31,325 nt of DNA from JBBIUS01 sp037440105 (GCA_037440105.1 JBBIUS010000009.1:1-31325); one strand, 5' to 3'; counted from the first letter of the stretch, positions 6,553 through 13,628 are shown. A program made the numbers and translations. The notes: generated from the sequence alone by a model not told the origin.

Positions 6553-7661
6553 AATTTTCAGTTCTGAAAATTATTATTATTTCTTTAATTTTTGGTTTAG
6601 CCGCTGGTATTGTTGGGTCATTATTAGTTGAGGCTTATCTTTTGCCTCCCCAACCGTCTTTGGTATCTTTTCAAAAATTAGCCGAGAAAAAAAAGCCAGC
6701 AATCCCTGAAGAAACAGAAGCAAATTTGGCTGTTGAAAGAGCTTTTTCTACAACAGTTGATATTCATTTAGCCAAAAAAGAAAACCAAAAGGAAATTTTA
6801 GATCAAGTTTATCTACCTTCTGAAGCTTTAGGCAAGGGGGTAATTTTGACTTCGGACGGCTGGATTTTAACGACTAACGAAGTCATTAACGATTTAAAAA
6901 ACGAATATCTAATTGTTACTTTTGATAAAAAATCATATAAGGTTGAGGAATTAATTTTAGACAAATTCTCTGGCGCAATATTTTTAAAAGTAGAAACAGA
7001 AAACTTGCCAGTTGCAGGAATAGGAGATAAAGAAGAATTAAAAATAGGGCAAGATGTTGTTGCCCTAGAAGACGGACTGTCGTTTTCAAAAATCGCAAGT
7101 ATAAATTTTGAACCAGCGGGAGAAAAAATAGAATTAATAAAATCTTCAGAAAAAATTTCAAAATTTATTTTAATTAATGGGAAATCTTACAAACCTGGCA
7201 CTCCTTTAGTGAATCTGAAAGGAGAGATCATTGGACTAGTTTTGTCAAAGTATTTAACAAAAGAAAATTTTACTGCTGTCTTGCCTGTCAGCGATATTAA
7301 AAATGCTTTTGTTGATATTTTAAAATATAAAAAAATCAAAAGACCATTTTTAGGTGTAAATTATATTGATTTGGCTTCTGTTTCTTTTTTGAATGAAGAA
7401 ATCAATTATGGTTTAATAAGAGGCGCTCTGCTCTACGAAAACAAAAATTTAAATATTAAAGCAGTCTTAGACGGAAGCCCAGGGGTCGGTCTTCTCAAAC
7501 CAAGAGATATTATTATAAAGGTTGATAAAGAGGAGCTTTCTGCTCTTAAAGATTTAACCAATATTATTCAAGAATACAAAGCCGGCGATTCTATTGACCT
7601 TCTTATTTTAAGAGGAGAAAAAGAGCTGACTATTCCAGTGAAGTTAGAAGAATTAAAATAG
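6549..7661 (+). CDS. HtrA-like PDZ protein lacking the catalytic triad (pseudoprotease)
   Basis: 370 residues: an N-terminal membrane anchor (about 7-30), a trypsin-like HtrA domain (about 90-255) and a C-terminal PDZ domain (about 265-368, with RPFLGVNYID, SPGVGLLKPRDIIIKVD). HtrA landmarks are recognisable but every catalytic residue is changed. The His motif TNNHV reads TTNEV (His to Glu), the Asp motif reads DKFSGAIFLK (Asp to Gly), and the Ser motif GNSGGPL reads YKPGTPL (Ser to Pro). The fold-forming residues around them are kept, so it is a maintained inactive homologue rather than a decaying gene. A role as a binding or scaffold protein for unfolded or partner proteins is inferred. 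It overlaps the preceding gene by 4 bp. Confidence 0.88.
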   Translation: MKFSVLKIIIISLIFGLAAGIVGSLLVEAYLLPPQPSLVSFQKLAEKKKPAIPEETEANLAVERAFSTTVDIHLAKKENQKEILDQVYLPSEALGKGVILTSDGWILTTNEVINDLKNEYLIVTFDKKSYKVEELILDKFSGAIFLKVETENLPVAGIGDKEELKIGQDVVALEDGLSFSKIASINFEPAGEKIELIKSSEKISKFILINGKSYKPGTPLVNLKGEIIGLVLSKYLTKENFTAVLPVSDIKNAFVDILKYKKIKRPFLGVNYIDLASVSFLNEEINYGLIRGALLYENKNLNIKAVLDGSPGVGLLKPRDIIIKVDKEELSALKDLTNIIQEYKAGDSIDLLILRGEKELTIPVKLEELK

Positions 7662-7685
7662 TTTTTATATTAATTTTAATAATGT

Positions 7686-8393
7686 ATGGAAAAAATAAGT
7701 TATTTAAAAATTTTAAAACAAAATTGGCGGACTGTTTTTATCATCACTACTGGAGCAGTTGCCTTAAGTTTAGTTTTAAGTCTGATTCAACCGTTTCTTT
7801 ATAGTTCCAAAGTCCGACTGCTTGTTATTCCTTGGGGCGGTGGAATGGACGCTTACAGCGCTCTTAAATCCGCGGAAAAAATCGGTGAAAACATTGCCCA
7901 AATTGCTTACACCACCTCTTTTTTTGATAAAGTCATTAAATCAAGAACTGATATTGAATATATTTGGTCTGAAGATGAAATTAAGCGCCGAAAACAGTGG
8001 CAAAAAATGATTAAAACCGAGGTAATCTATGGTACAGGCATGGTTGACATAACTGTTTATCATAAAGACAAAGAGCAAGCAACAACGATTGCCAGCGCTA
8101 TTGCTGATGTCCTAATGCGCGAAGGCAAAGAATATTTTGGCATGCCCGGGCTTGAAATAAAAATGGTTTCAACGCCGCTTGCTTCTCGCTATCCTGTTAA
8201 GCCGAATTTGGTTTTGAACGTTTTAATGGGCCTGATTTTGGGCCTCTTTGCTGGAATTGCTTTTACTGTTATAACTTACCATCCAGCCATGCAACCGCCC
8301 TCTGCTTACAAAACTTTCCCGCATGCTAACCATGCTCCACATGAAATCCCTGAAAAAAAGAAAATTGTCAGCATGCATAATCATTTAAAATAG
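7686..8393 (+). CDS. Wzz-like polysaccharide chain-length/co-polymerase protein
   Basis: 235 residues with two membrane segments, about 15-37 and 180-205, flanking an extracytoplasmic helical domain. The arrangement, the LKILKQNWRTVFIITTG start and the proline-rich PLASRYPVKPNLVLNVLMGLILGL before the second segment are typical of Wzz/GumC-type proteins that set surface polysaccharide chain length. There is no C-terminal tyrosine kinase domain; the C-tail is short and His/Pro/Lys rich. It ends the operon. An O-antigen-ligase-like gene at 21793 may belong to the same surface polysaccharide pathway. Confidence 0.8.
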   Translation: MEKISYLKILKQNWRTVFIITTGAVALSLVLSLIQPFLYSSKVRLLVIPWGGGMDAYSALKSAEKIGENIAQIAYTTSFFDKVIKSRTDIEYIWSEDEIKRRKQWQKMIKTEVIYGTGMVDITVYHKDKEQATTIASAIADVLMREGKEYFGMPGLEIKMVSTPLASRYPVKPNLVLNVLMGLILGLFAGIAFTVITYHPAMQPPSAYKTFPHANHAPHEIPEKKKIVSMHNHLK

Positions 8394-8423
8394 AATAAGG
8401 ACTGTTAATTCAATTTATAGACG

Positions 8424-8452
8424 CTCGGCAAAGTTTTGCCGAGTCCTTTTTT
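8424..8452 (+). terminator. Terminator of the 3932-8393 operon
   Basis: CTCGGCAAA (8424-8432) pairs with TTTGCCGAG (8435-8443), followed by TCCTTTTTTA. It lies 30 nt past the last stop. Confidence 0.75.
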
Positions 8453-8563
8453 ATTAATGGCTAAACCCCTAAAATTAGGTGAGCTATGCAGTTTGCGCGA
8501 ATAGCGCGTCCTTTTGGGGCGAAGCGCTTTGCCGAACAATTACCTCGTAAAATTAGTGTGGGG

Positions 8564-8592
8564 TTGACAAAAATTTAATTTTGTGTTTTAAT
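8564..8592 (+). promoter_or_regulatory. Promoter of the gene at 8620
   Basis: TTGACA (8564-8569), 17-nt spacer, TTTAAT (8587-8592). Predicted leader about 20 nt, then AAGGAGG and the ATG. Confidence 0.65.
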
Positions 8593-8619
8593 AAAATATA
8601 AAACTAAAAGGAGGATAAA

Positions 8620-8967
8620 ATGAGTAAGTTATTCCAGAAGATAAAAGGTGTAGCCGGTATTTGGGTCAAATTGTGGCTCATGGTGATCATAAGCCTTTTC
8701 CTGCTCCTTGTAGGAGTAGGGGTAGGTTGGCTTATCTGGTCTAACTCCGACTGCAACTGCAGCGACCTCCGGGATGAAATTGCAGCGTACGAGAGTAAGC
8801 TGAAACAAGCGGAAGCACTCGTAGTGAAAGCAAAGGAAAAAATAAAAGAGTGCGACAAAAAAACAACGGAGGAAAAAGAAAATTCTCTGGCCTGCCCACC
8901 GATAAAGGTACAGGCGGGCAAGGGGCTCCGCATCGTAAGATGCGAGCCTCCTGAAATGTGTGAATAG
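8620..8967 (+). CDS. Small single-pass membrane protein with Cys-rich coiled-coil exterior
   Basis: 115 residues. Basic N-terminus, one membrane segment at about 18-40, then an outside part with a predicted helix or coiled coil (48-88) and a short tail. Six cysteines (45, 47, 78, 92, 108, 114) all lie on the predicted outer side, which suggests disulfides or metal binding. AAGGAGG five bases before the ATG fixes the start. It has its own promoter and terminator. I do not recognise the family. Layout (N-in, one segment, helical exterior) matches the next two genes, and the promoter type is shared, so the three may be one regulon. A long frame on the opposite strand is a shadow. Confidence 0.85.
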   Translation: MSKLFQKIKGVAGIWVKLWLMVIISLFLLLVGVGVGWLIWSNSDCNCSDLRDEIAAYESKLKQAEALVVKAKEKIKECDKKTTEEKENSLACPPIKVQAGKGLRIVRCEPPEMCE

Positions 8968-8976
8968 TTTCGCGTG

Positions 8977-9007
8977 GCTCGACAAAAAATTGTCGAGCTT
9001 TTTATTT
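8977..9007 (+). terminator. Terminator of the gene at 8620
   Basis: GCTCGACA (8977-8984), loop AAAAAT, TGTCGAGC (8991-8998), then TTTTTATTT. It begins 10 nt after the stop. Confidence 0.9.
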
Positions 9008-9105
9008 GATGATTTTTAAATTTTTAATGATTGGTATTTTAGTCATCTATAAATTAAAATTGATCCGTTATATTGAATTTTTGGCAGTCAATTTAAATTT
9101 TAAAT

Positions 9106-9141
9106 TCTGACCGTTTTTCACGATCGCGAAAAACGGTCAGA
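9106..9141. repeat. Perfect 14-bp inverted repeat
   Basis: TCTGACCGTTTTTC (9106-9119) and GAAAAACGGTCAGA (9128-9141) around ACGATCGC. It lies between a terminator and the next promoter and has no U-run on either side, so it is not an obvious terminator. A protein-binding site or mobile-element remnant is possible. Confidence 0.85.
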
Positions 9142-9195
9142 TCTAATTTAGAAATTAAGACTTTTAAATTCCCGTTAATAAATCTTGTGCAAGGC

Positions 9196-9224
9196 TTGAC
9201 AAAGTATAAAAAATTTGCTAAAGT
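9196..9224 (+). promoter_or_regulatory. Promoter of the RRM-like gene at 9362
   Basis: TTGACA (9196-9201), 17-nt spacer, TAAAGT (9219-9224). Predicted start near 9231, giving a leader of about 130 nt that holds the long hairpin at 9260-9348. Confidence 0.7.
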
Positions 9225-9259
9225 GAACTATTCCAAAATTGTTCTTTCAAAAAAATGCT

Positions 9260-9348
9260 AACAAGCCCTTAGGTAGTTTGGTTTGGGACCTAGAATGCCT
9301 CCTCCTCATTCTATGTGTCTCCAAATCAAACTGCTTAAGGGCTTTGTT
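9260..9348 (+). promoter_or_regulatory. Long leader hairpin with Shine-Dalgarno-complementary loop
   Basis: The arms pair over about 30 bp. AACAAGCCCTTA (9260-9271) meets TTAAGGGCTTTGTT (9335-9348), then 9273-9287 pairs with 9320-9334 using a few G-U, and AGAATG (9292-9297) pairs with CATTCT (9307-9312). The apical loop is CCTCCTCCT (9298-9306). The stem ends directly before the AAGGAGGG ribosome site at 9349-9356. The loop is complementary to that site. Confidence 0.75.
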
Positions 9349-9361
9349 AAGGAGGGATAAA

Positions 9362-9904
9362 ATGCCTGACGATAAAGAAATTTACGAAGTATACATTGCA
9401 AACATCAAGCCAGGAGCAACCAAAAAAGATCTCCTAGAGTTTCTAAAAAAGGGAGTGGAACTCCCAGAAGACGCTGTTGAAAATATCGTTTTCCGCGAAC
9501 GATCGGCCGTAATATCGTTCACGGACCGAGGGGTGGCAGAAAGGGTAGTTTGTCTAAACGGGCTACCCTGGAATGGGGACCCGTCAGAAGAAAAGAAGGT
9601 TTACATAAGTTGGATGCCGCCGGCGCTTCCGCCTCGCCCTTCGTCAAGCCCGTCATTAGCTTTGCCAGAGCCTAGACCAAAACACAAAAAATTTTTAAAG
9701 GTAGTTTTCATAGGGCTAGCAACAATTTCTTTTGCGCTTCTGGTTTATTTGCTTCTGACCTTTTTAACAAAGGAGCAGGAGCAGAAAAACCAACCTACCA
9801 CAAAATCACAATCGGCACAACCAGTGAAACAAAAAAATCTAGACCGAAAATTCGATCAGCTGGACAAACAGCTGGAAGAACTTAATCATCTGCTGAACGA
9901 ATAA
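9362..9904 (+). CDS. Membrane-anchored RRM-like protein, paralogue A
   Basis: 180 residues. Residues 8-84 have the order of an RNA recognition motif: strand EVYIANI (RNP2-like), helix TKKDLLEFL, strand ENIVF, strand RSAVISF (RNP1 position), helix with GVAERVVCLNGLPWNG, strand KKVYISW. RNP1 lacks the usual aromatic residues, so canonical RNA stacking is doubtful. A Pro-rich linker (86-106), basic PKHKK and one membrane segment (about 111-135) follow. The C-terminal tail ends in the helix FDQLDKQLEEL. Charge places the RRM inside and the tail outside. The frame is open upstream to 9239, but AAGGAGGG directly before ATG 9362 and the leader hairpin decide the start. Paralogue of the gene at 10268, with its own promoter and terminator. 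Confidence 0.85.
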   Translation: MPDDKEIYEVYIANIKPGATKKDLLEFLKKGVELPEDAVENIVFRERSAVISFTDRGVAERVVCLNGLPWNGDPSEEKKVYISWMPPALPPRPSSSPSLALPEPRPKHKKFLKVVFIGLATISFALLVYLLLTFLTKEQEQKNQPTTKSQSAQPVKQKNLDRKFDQLDKQLEELNHLLNE

Positions 9905-9908
9905 TTTT

Positions 9909-9960
9909 AGAGGTAAAAAAGATTTCATGGAATCTTTTTTACCTCTTTTTTATTTTATTT
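9909..9960 (+). terminator. Terminator of the gene at 9362
   Basis: A perfect 16-bp stem, AGAGGTAAAAAAGATT (9909-9924) with 9931-9946, loop TCATGG, then a T-run. Confidence 0.9.
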
Positions 9961-10194
9961 ATTATTTTTATTTATATTTAAATTAAAATTTAACTTCCAA
10001 ATAGACTAATTTACCTGACTTCAGTTGGCTTTTTTCTAGAAATAGCCTTTTTATTCATAAACAAAGTAAATGTCAATTTCCCTTGACAAACAGATTCCTT
10101 TATTTCTAATAATTTTTCTATTTATAAGGCAGCAATATGCTTAAATTTAAAATTTAAAAATAATATCACCAATTGATAAATCTGTTAAAAAAAC
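9961..10194. other. AT-rich spacer between the two RRM-like genes
   Basis: Very AT-rich, with short AATTTAAA-type runs. I see no gene and no further structured element before the promoter at 10195. Confidence 0.6.
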
Positions 10195-10223
10195 TTGACA
10201 AAAAATAAAAAATCTGTTAAGAT
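10195..10223 (+). promoter_or_regulatory. Promoter of the RRM-like gene at 10268
   Basis: TTGACA (10195-10200), 17-nt spacer, TAAGAT (10218-10223). The spacer is A-rich with an AATCTG end, much like the spacer of the 9196 promoter. AAGGAGGG (10256-10263) precedes the ATG by four bases. Confidence 0.7.
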
Positions 10224-10267
10224 TTATTTATAAAACTAAAAAATCCTTAAAAAATAAGGAGGGTTAA

Positions 10268-11044
10268 ATGGCAACGGTAGTAATTGGTCGGGGGTTTCCC
10301 CCTGACATCTCAGAAGAAGAGGTGAGAAAATTTGTACTGCTCGATCCTGGGGAAGACGGAATCAAAAAAATCGACATCAAAAGGGACCAAAAAGAAGCAA
10401 AGGCTAAAATTTATTTTCTCGATCCTAAATCAGCTTCGATGGCTCTTTGCTTTGATGGAATGTCGATGAAAGGACGCACAGTGCGGATAGGGCCAGAAGA
10501 ACCAGAGAAATCAGTTAAACCACCGGAAGAGGGAGTTCCTGATCCCTTGGAAGATGAACTCAAGCTATTGGAAGAAGAGATCGAGTCAATAGAGGGAAAG
10601 GGAACCTCAGAATCGCCTGAGTCAGAACAACCTGTATCTCCAACCCCACCCCCAACCCTGCATCTCGAGGAGCAGACAACTGCTCCAGCGACTGCCGAGC
10701 CACTGGAGACTCAGGCAAAAGAGAAAACTTCAAGATTGCCTGAGCCAGAATCTTCTTCTGTGACTAAGACGACGCTAGAAACTCCGTCCGCAACTCCTGC
10801 TCTGGGGGCTGCCAAGCAAACAAAACGAAAACGGAAAAGCGGCTCCCCGAGACAAAAACTGCTCAGACAAAAGCGGGTTGCAAAAAGGCTGGTTTTGGGG
10901 ATACTGCTAGTAATCGCTCTTCTTACCTTTTTCGCGCTGACAGCAAGAAAATCTGAGCGAACTGAGAAACGAACTGAGACGTCTCAGAAATTTCAGCAGC
11001 TGGACAAACAACTAGAAGAGCTAGAGCAGCTTCTGAAAGATTAA
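10268..11044 (+). CDS. Membrane-anchored RRM-like protein, paralogue B
   Basis: 258 residues. Residues 2-76 again follow the RRM order: TVVIGRGF (RNP2 position), helix SEEEVRKFV, strand IKKIDIK, strand EAKAKIYF (RNP1 position), helix with SASMALCFDGMSMKGR, strand TVRIG. Aromatic RNA-stacking residues are missing at both RNP motifs. A long acidic, Pro/Ser/Thr-rich linker (about 78-180) follows, then a strongly basic stretch (182-206), one membrane segment (208-226) and an outer tail whose helix FQQLDKQLEEL shares QLDKQLEEL with paralogue A. Predicted RRM inside, tail outside. The linker is about 100 residues longer than in A, so the RRM could reach further from the membrane. Function unknown. 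Confidence 0.85.
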   Translation: MATVVIGRGFPPDISEEEVRKFVLLDPGEDGIKKIDIKRDQKEAKAKIYFLDPKSASMALCFDGMSMKGRTVRIGPEEPEKSVKPPEEGVPDPLEDELKLLEEEIESIEGKGTSESPESEQPVSPTPPPTLHLEEQTTAPATAEPLETQAKEKTSRLPEPESSSVTKTTLETPSATPALGAAKQTKRKRKSGSPRQKLLRQKRVAKRLVLGILLVIALLTFFALTARKSERTEKRTETSQKFQQLDKQLEELEQLLKD

Positions 11045-11046
11045 TG

Positions 11047-11110
11047 AAGAAGTGAGAAAGATTTTGCATAAAATAAAAAGAAGCGAAATCTTTTTCACTT
11101 CTTTTTTTAT
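11047..11110 (+). terminator. Terminator of the gene at 10268
   Basis: An 18-bp stem, AAGAAGTGAGAAAGATTT (11047-11064) with 11086-11103 and one G-U, 21-nt loop, then TTTTATTTG. It starts right after the stop. The convergent gene ends 30 bp away, so the hairpin may block read-through from both sides. Confidence 0.8.
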
Positions 11111-11136
11111 TTGTTTATCTAATTTTATTTGTTTAT

Positions 11137-13002
11137 CTAAATTTTTTCTTTTAATTCTTTCAACTCTACGTCGGCAAACCTTTCTGCTATTTTCCGCCGT
11201 TCTTCTTCAGTTGACTCTTTGCCATGAATAGGATGTTTTGCTAAAATTTCTTCATATTTTTTAATTAAGGCCTCTCTTCTTTCTTTTTCTTCAATCTCTT
11301 TTGAAATCTTTTCTTTAATTTCTTCTTTCTTCAATTTTTCTACGGTTGGTTCTTTTATTTCTACTTTCTTTTTTGTTTCTGGCTTTTTTATTTCTCTAAT
11401 TCCTTCTCTTACTTCTTTTTCTTTTTCCAAAAATCCTTTTAACGCGCCAGTTAGTCTAAAATTAGGAGAAATTATTTTTTTAATGATATCTCCCAATGCA
11501 ACATGAAGTTTTTCCTTGCCTCGCGGCTGAATATACATCGTGTCTCTGACCAAAACTCCTTGCAGTAAACCCAAATCCTTAAGTTTTCCTTTATTCAAGG
11601 CCAAAAAAAATCCTTCACCGCCTTTTTTGTAATTATAACTCAAATAACCGTCGTATCCTTCGGCCATAGTTGCCCATTGTCCGCCGCGAAGCTGACTTTC
11701 AATATCAACTACTATTTTACCGTATTTCGTGTCAACAATGAAACCATTTTTTTTCAACCATTCTAATCTCTTCTTAGAACTGTCAATTATTTCTCTTTGT
11801 TCTTTACTTCGATTTACAACACGACCCTCCTTATCTTTGTAAACAAAACCATACTCAACTAAATCTTTATCGCTTAATATGTCAGTAAAACTGCGACCAG
11901 TTTTAATATATTTTAATAAATTTTTAAATGTAATAAATCTTTGAAGGCCCAAAATAGTCCGGTCACTTATCTCAAAATATTTTTCAATGCTAGGATAAGA
12001 AAAATTATCAATCTGCGTCACAAATTCAACTAATTTATCAAATTCTGGGGTCTTTTCTAAAAGTTTAAATTCAACAAGCGTTTCATAAATTGATTTGGTT
12101 GATGAAGTGTTGCTGTCGCTTCTTGCACCGTGATGGTCAAAAAAAGTTGTAGCAATAAACTCCTTCTTTTCTCCCTCAGCAGAGTCGACTTGGACAACAA
12201 AACCGTCGCGATAGCCTGTGTCAAGATTAATAGCCCCTTTCTTCCAATCTCCGGGCGCAACAAATTTTACTTTGGTAATATCAATGCCAGCTAATTTAAG
12301 CAATTCTAACGAAATCCGTCCATCAAGATTTGTACGGCGCAAAATGCCCCATTTTTTTTCTTTTTCATTGAACGCCCAAACCCCCCTGACCACTAATTCA
12401 TGAGAGGTTAAAAATTCTCTAAGTGCTTCTGTTTTTAACTCCTCTTTTGCCTGATTTTCAATTTCTTGCTCAGATAGACTAACCTCACCTAATCGCTCTT
12501 TAATCTCTTTTGCCCGATTGGCAATTCGCTCAGGTGTAAGTTTTTCCTCAAACATTTCCTCTAAAACCCCTTTTCCTTCGTACATTGTTTTTACATACTC
12601 TTCTTTAAAACCAGCCTCAATTAAAATTCTTTCTGCTTCTTCATCGCTTAATTCGTACTTCACTTTTTTTTCTGTTTTTACTTTTTTTATCTTTTCCTCT
12701 TTTTTAACTTTCCCTTGCCTAATATCTTTCAAAAGGGCATAGTGCGCTCTAACCTCTTCGTCACCGAACTCTTCAGGAAGGGGCCTATTCTCTTTCTTAG
12801 CTAATTCTAATTCATTGAGAAATTCTTTAATATAATTTTCAATATCAGAAACATCTACCGCCCCTTTTATATAAGCGTCAAGCAAATTTTTATAAATTTT
12901 TTCAGCCGTTTCCTTCTCAACTTCAGCCGCTTCTTTTCCAACCTTTGGCTCTTCTTCGCCAGGTTTTTTAAATGGAATTATATTTTCTCTGCTTTTATTC
13001 AT
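11137..13002 (-). CDS. Large coiled-coil protein with a DHH-type phosphoesterase-like core
   Basis: 621 residues from ATG 13002 (an ATG at 13062 is in frame but lacks a ribosome site). Residues about 1-180 and 540-621 are Lys/Glu-rich helical or coiled coil. The centre has AINLDTG (D near 259), ATTFFDHHGARSDSN (DHH at 289-291), then SSTKSIYETL and QIDNFSYP. These resemble the Asp and DHH metal-binding motifs of the DHH phosphoesterase superfamily, which includes nanoRNases, RecJ and pyrophosphatases. A DHHA1-like substrate part is not evident, although RGGQWATMAEGYDGYLSYNYK near 490 could fill that role. Reaction unknown. It has its own promoter and converges with the RRM island. Confidence 0.75.
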   Translation of the reverse strand: MNKSRENIIPFKKPGEEEPKVGKEAAEVEKETAEKIYKNLLDAYIKGAVDVSDIENYIKEFLNELELAKKENRPLPEEFGDEEVRAHYALLKDIRQGKVKKEEKIKKVKTEKKVKYELSDEEAERILIEAGFKEEYVKTMYEGKGVLEEMFEEKLTPERIANRAKEIKERLGEVSLSEQEIENQAKEELKTEALREFLTSHELVVRGVWAFNEKEKKWGILRRTNLDGRISLELLKLAGIDITKVKFVAPGDWKKGAINLDTGYRDGFVVQVDSAEGEKKEFIATTFFDHHGARSDSNTSSTKSIYETLVEFKLLEKTPEFDKLVEFVTQIDNFSYPSIEKYFEISDRTILGLQRFITFKNLLKYIKTGRSFTDILSDKDLVEYGFVYKDKEGRVVNRSKEQREIIDSSKKRLEWLKKNGFIVDTKYGKIVVDIESQLRGGQWATMAEGYDGYLSYNYKKGGEGFFLALNKGKLKDLGLLQGVLVRDTMYIQPRGKEKLHVALGDIIKKIISPNFRLTGALKGFLEKEKEVREGIREIKKPETKKKVEIKEPTVEKLKKEEIKEKISKEIEEKERREALIKKYEEILAKHPIHGKESTEEERRKIAERFADVELKELKEKI

Positions 13003-13078
13003 ATTAATTAAATAAATTTTAAAAATAATGTATCTCGCTTTATATCCACCAATTTTAAACATAAAGCAAGATTAATTT

Positions 13079-13107
13079 ATTTTACAATAAAATAAGCATC
13101 TTGTCAA
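13079..13107 (-). promoter_or_regulatory. Promoter of the DHH-motif gene
   Basis: On the minus strand: TTGACA (13107-13102), 17-nt spacer, TAAAAT (13084-13079). Predicted start near 13072, leader about 70 nt to ATG 13002. Confidence 0.65.
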
Positions 13108-13277
13108 TTCTAAACCTTGATGTTAAAATATAAAAAATATAAAAAATAAATGTCACTTGCAAAGCAGCCTCGCAGTGTGGTCCGATTATTCTATCTATTT
13201 CCGCCCTAATCTAAATGGGCAAAACGAACGCCGCTAAAAATCAATCTGACGCAAATCCTATCTATTCCGCGCAAAAC

Positions 13278-13352
13278 GGACCGTTGGTGTAGCCCGGTTA
13301 ACACGCCTCCCTGTCACGGAGGAGATCACGGGTTCAAATCCCGTACGGTCCG
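13278..13352 (+). tRNA. tRNA-Asp (anticodon GTC)
   Basis: Acceptor GGACCGT pairs with ACGGTCC, discriminator G (usual for Asp). The anticodon arm CCTCC-CTGTCAC-GGAGG gives anticodon GTC; the T-arm contains GGGTTCAAATCCC. CCA is not encoded. Confidence 0.97.
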
Positions 13353-13412
13353 CTTTGCGTGGAATCGCGAAAAAATTCGATTCATTCCACCAACAATATT
13401 TCCCTATCGAAT

Positions 13413-13443
13413 AAAAAAACAAACTTTATACGTTTGTTTTTTT
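13413..13443 (+). terminator. Terminator downstream of tRNA-Asp
   Basis: AAAAAAACAAAC (13413-13424) pairs with GTTTGTTTTTTT (13432-13443). AT-rich stem ending in a T-run, about 60 nt past the tRNA. Confidence 0.65.
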
Positions 13444-13462
13444 ATTTTAAAAATTTAATTGA

Positions 13463-13493
13463 ATAAAAAACCACCTCAAAATTTTAGAGGTGG
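13463..13493 (-). terminator. Terminator of the 40-residue basic protein gene
   Basis: CCACCTC (13471-13477) with GAGGTGG (13487-13493). On the minus strand it is followed by TTTTTTAT. It lies 12 nt past the stop at 13506. Confidence 0.85.
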
Positions 13494-13505
13494 CGCGCGA
13501 TCTGG

Positions 13506-13628
13506 CTACCTTTTAAAAATCGCTGTCAGCCTAATTTGCCGGCGTTTTTTGGTGTTAAAAGGAAGCCAGATAATCTTTTTGAAATTAAGCAAATCAACCA
13601 CTCTGATCTTTCTTTTCTTCTTAGCCAT
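13506..13628 (-). CDS. Small basic protein, 40 residues, unknown function
   Basis: ATG at 13628 to TAG at 13506, with AAGGAG about ten bases upstream of the start and an intrinsic terminator directly after the stop. These signals argue that it is real. The product begins MAKKKRKIRVVDLLNFKK, continues IIWLPFNTKKRRQIRL and ends TAIFKR. It is highly basic with one hydrophobic patch. It resembles in general character a small ribosomal or RNA-binding protein, but I recognise no family. It follows ppsA by 116 bp on the same strand and could be cotranscribed. Confidence 0.7.
   Translation of the reverse strand: MAKKKRKIRVVDLLNFKKIIWLPFNTKKRRQIRLTAIFKR

Noticed and set aside
9239..9361. N-terminal extension of the RRM-like protein A
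   Set aside because: The in-frame stretch is formed by the leader hairpin; AAGGAGGG directly before ATG 9362 marks the real start.
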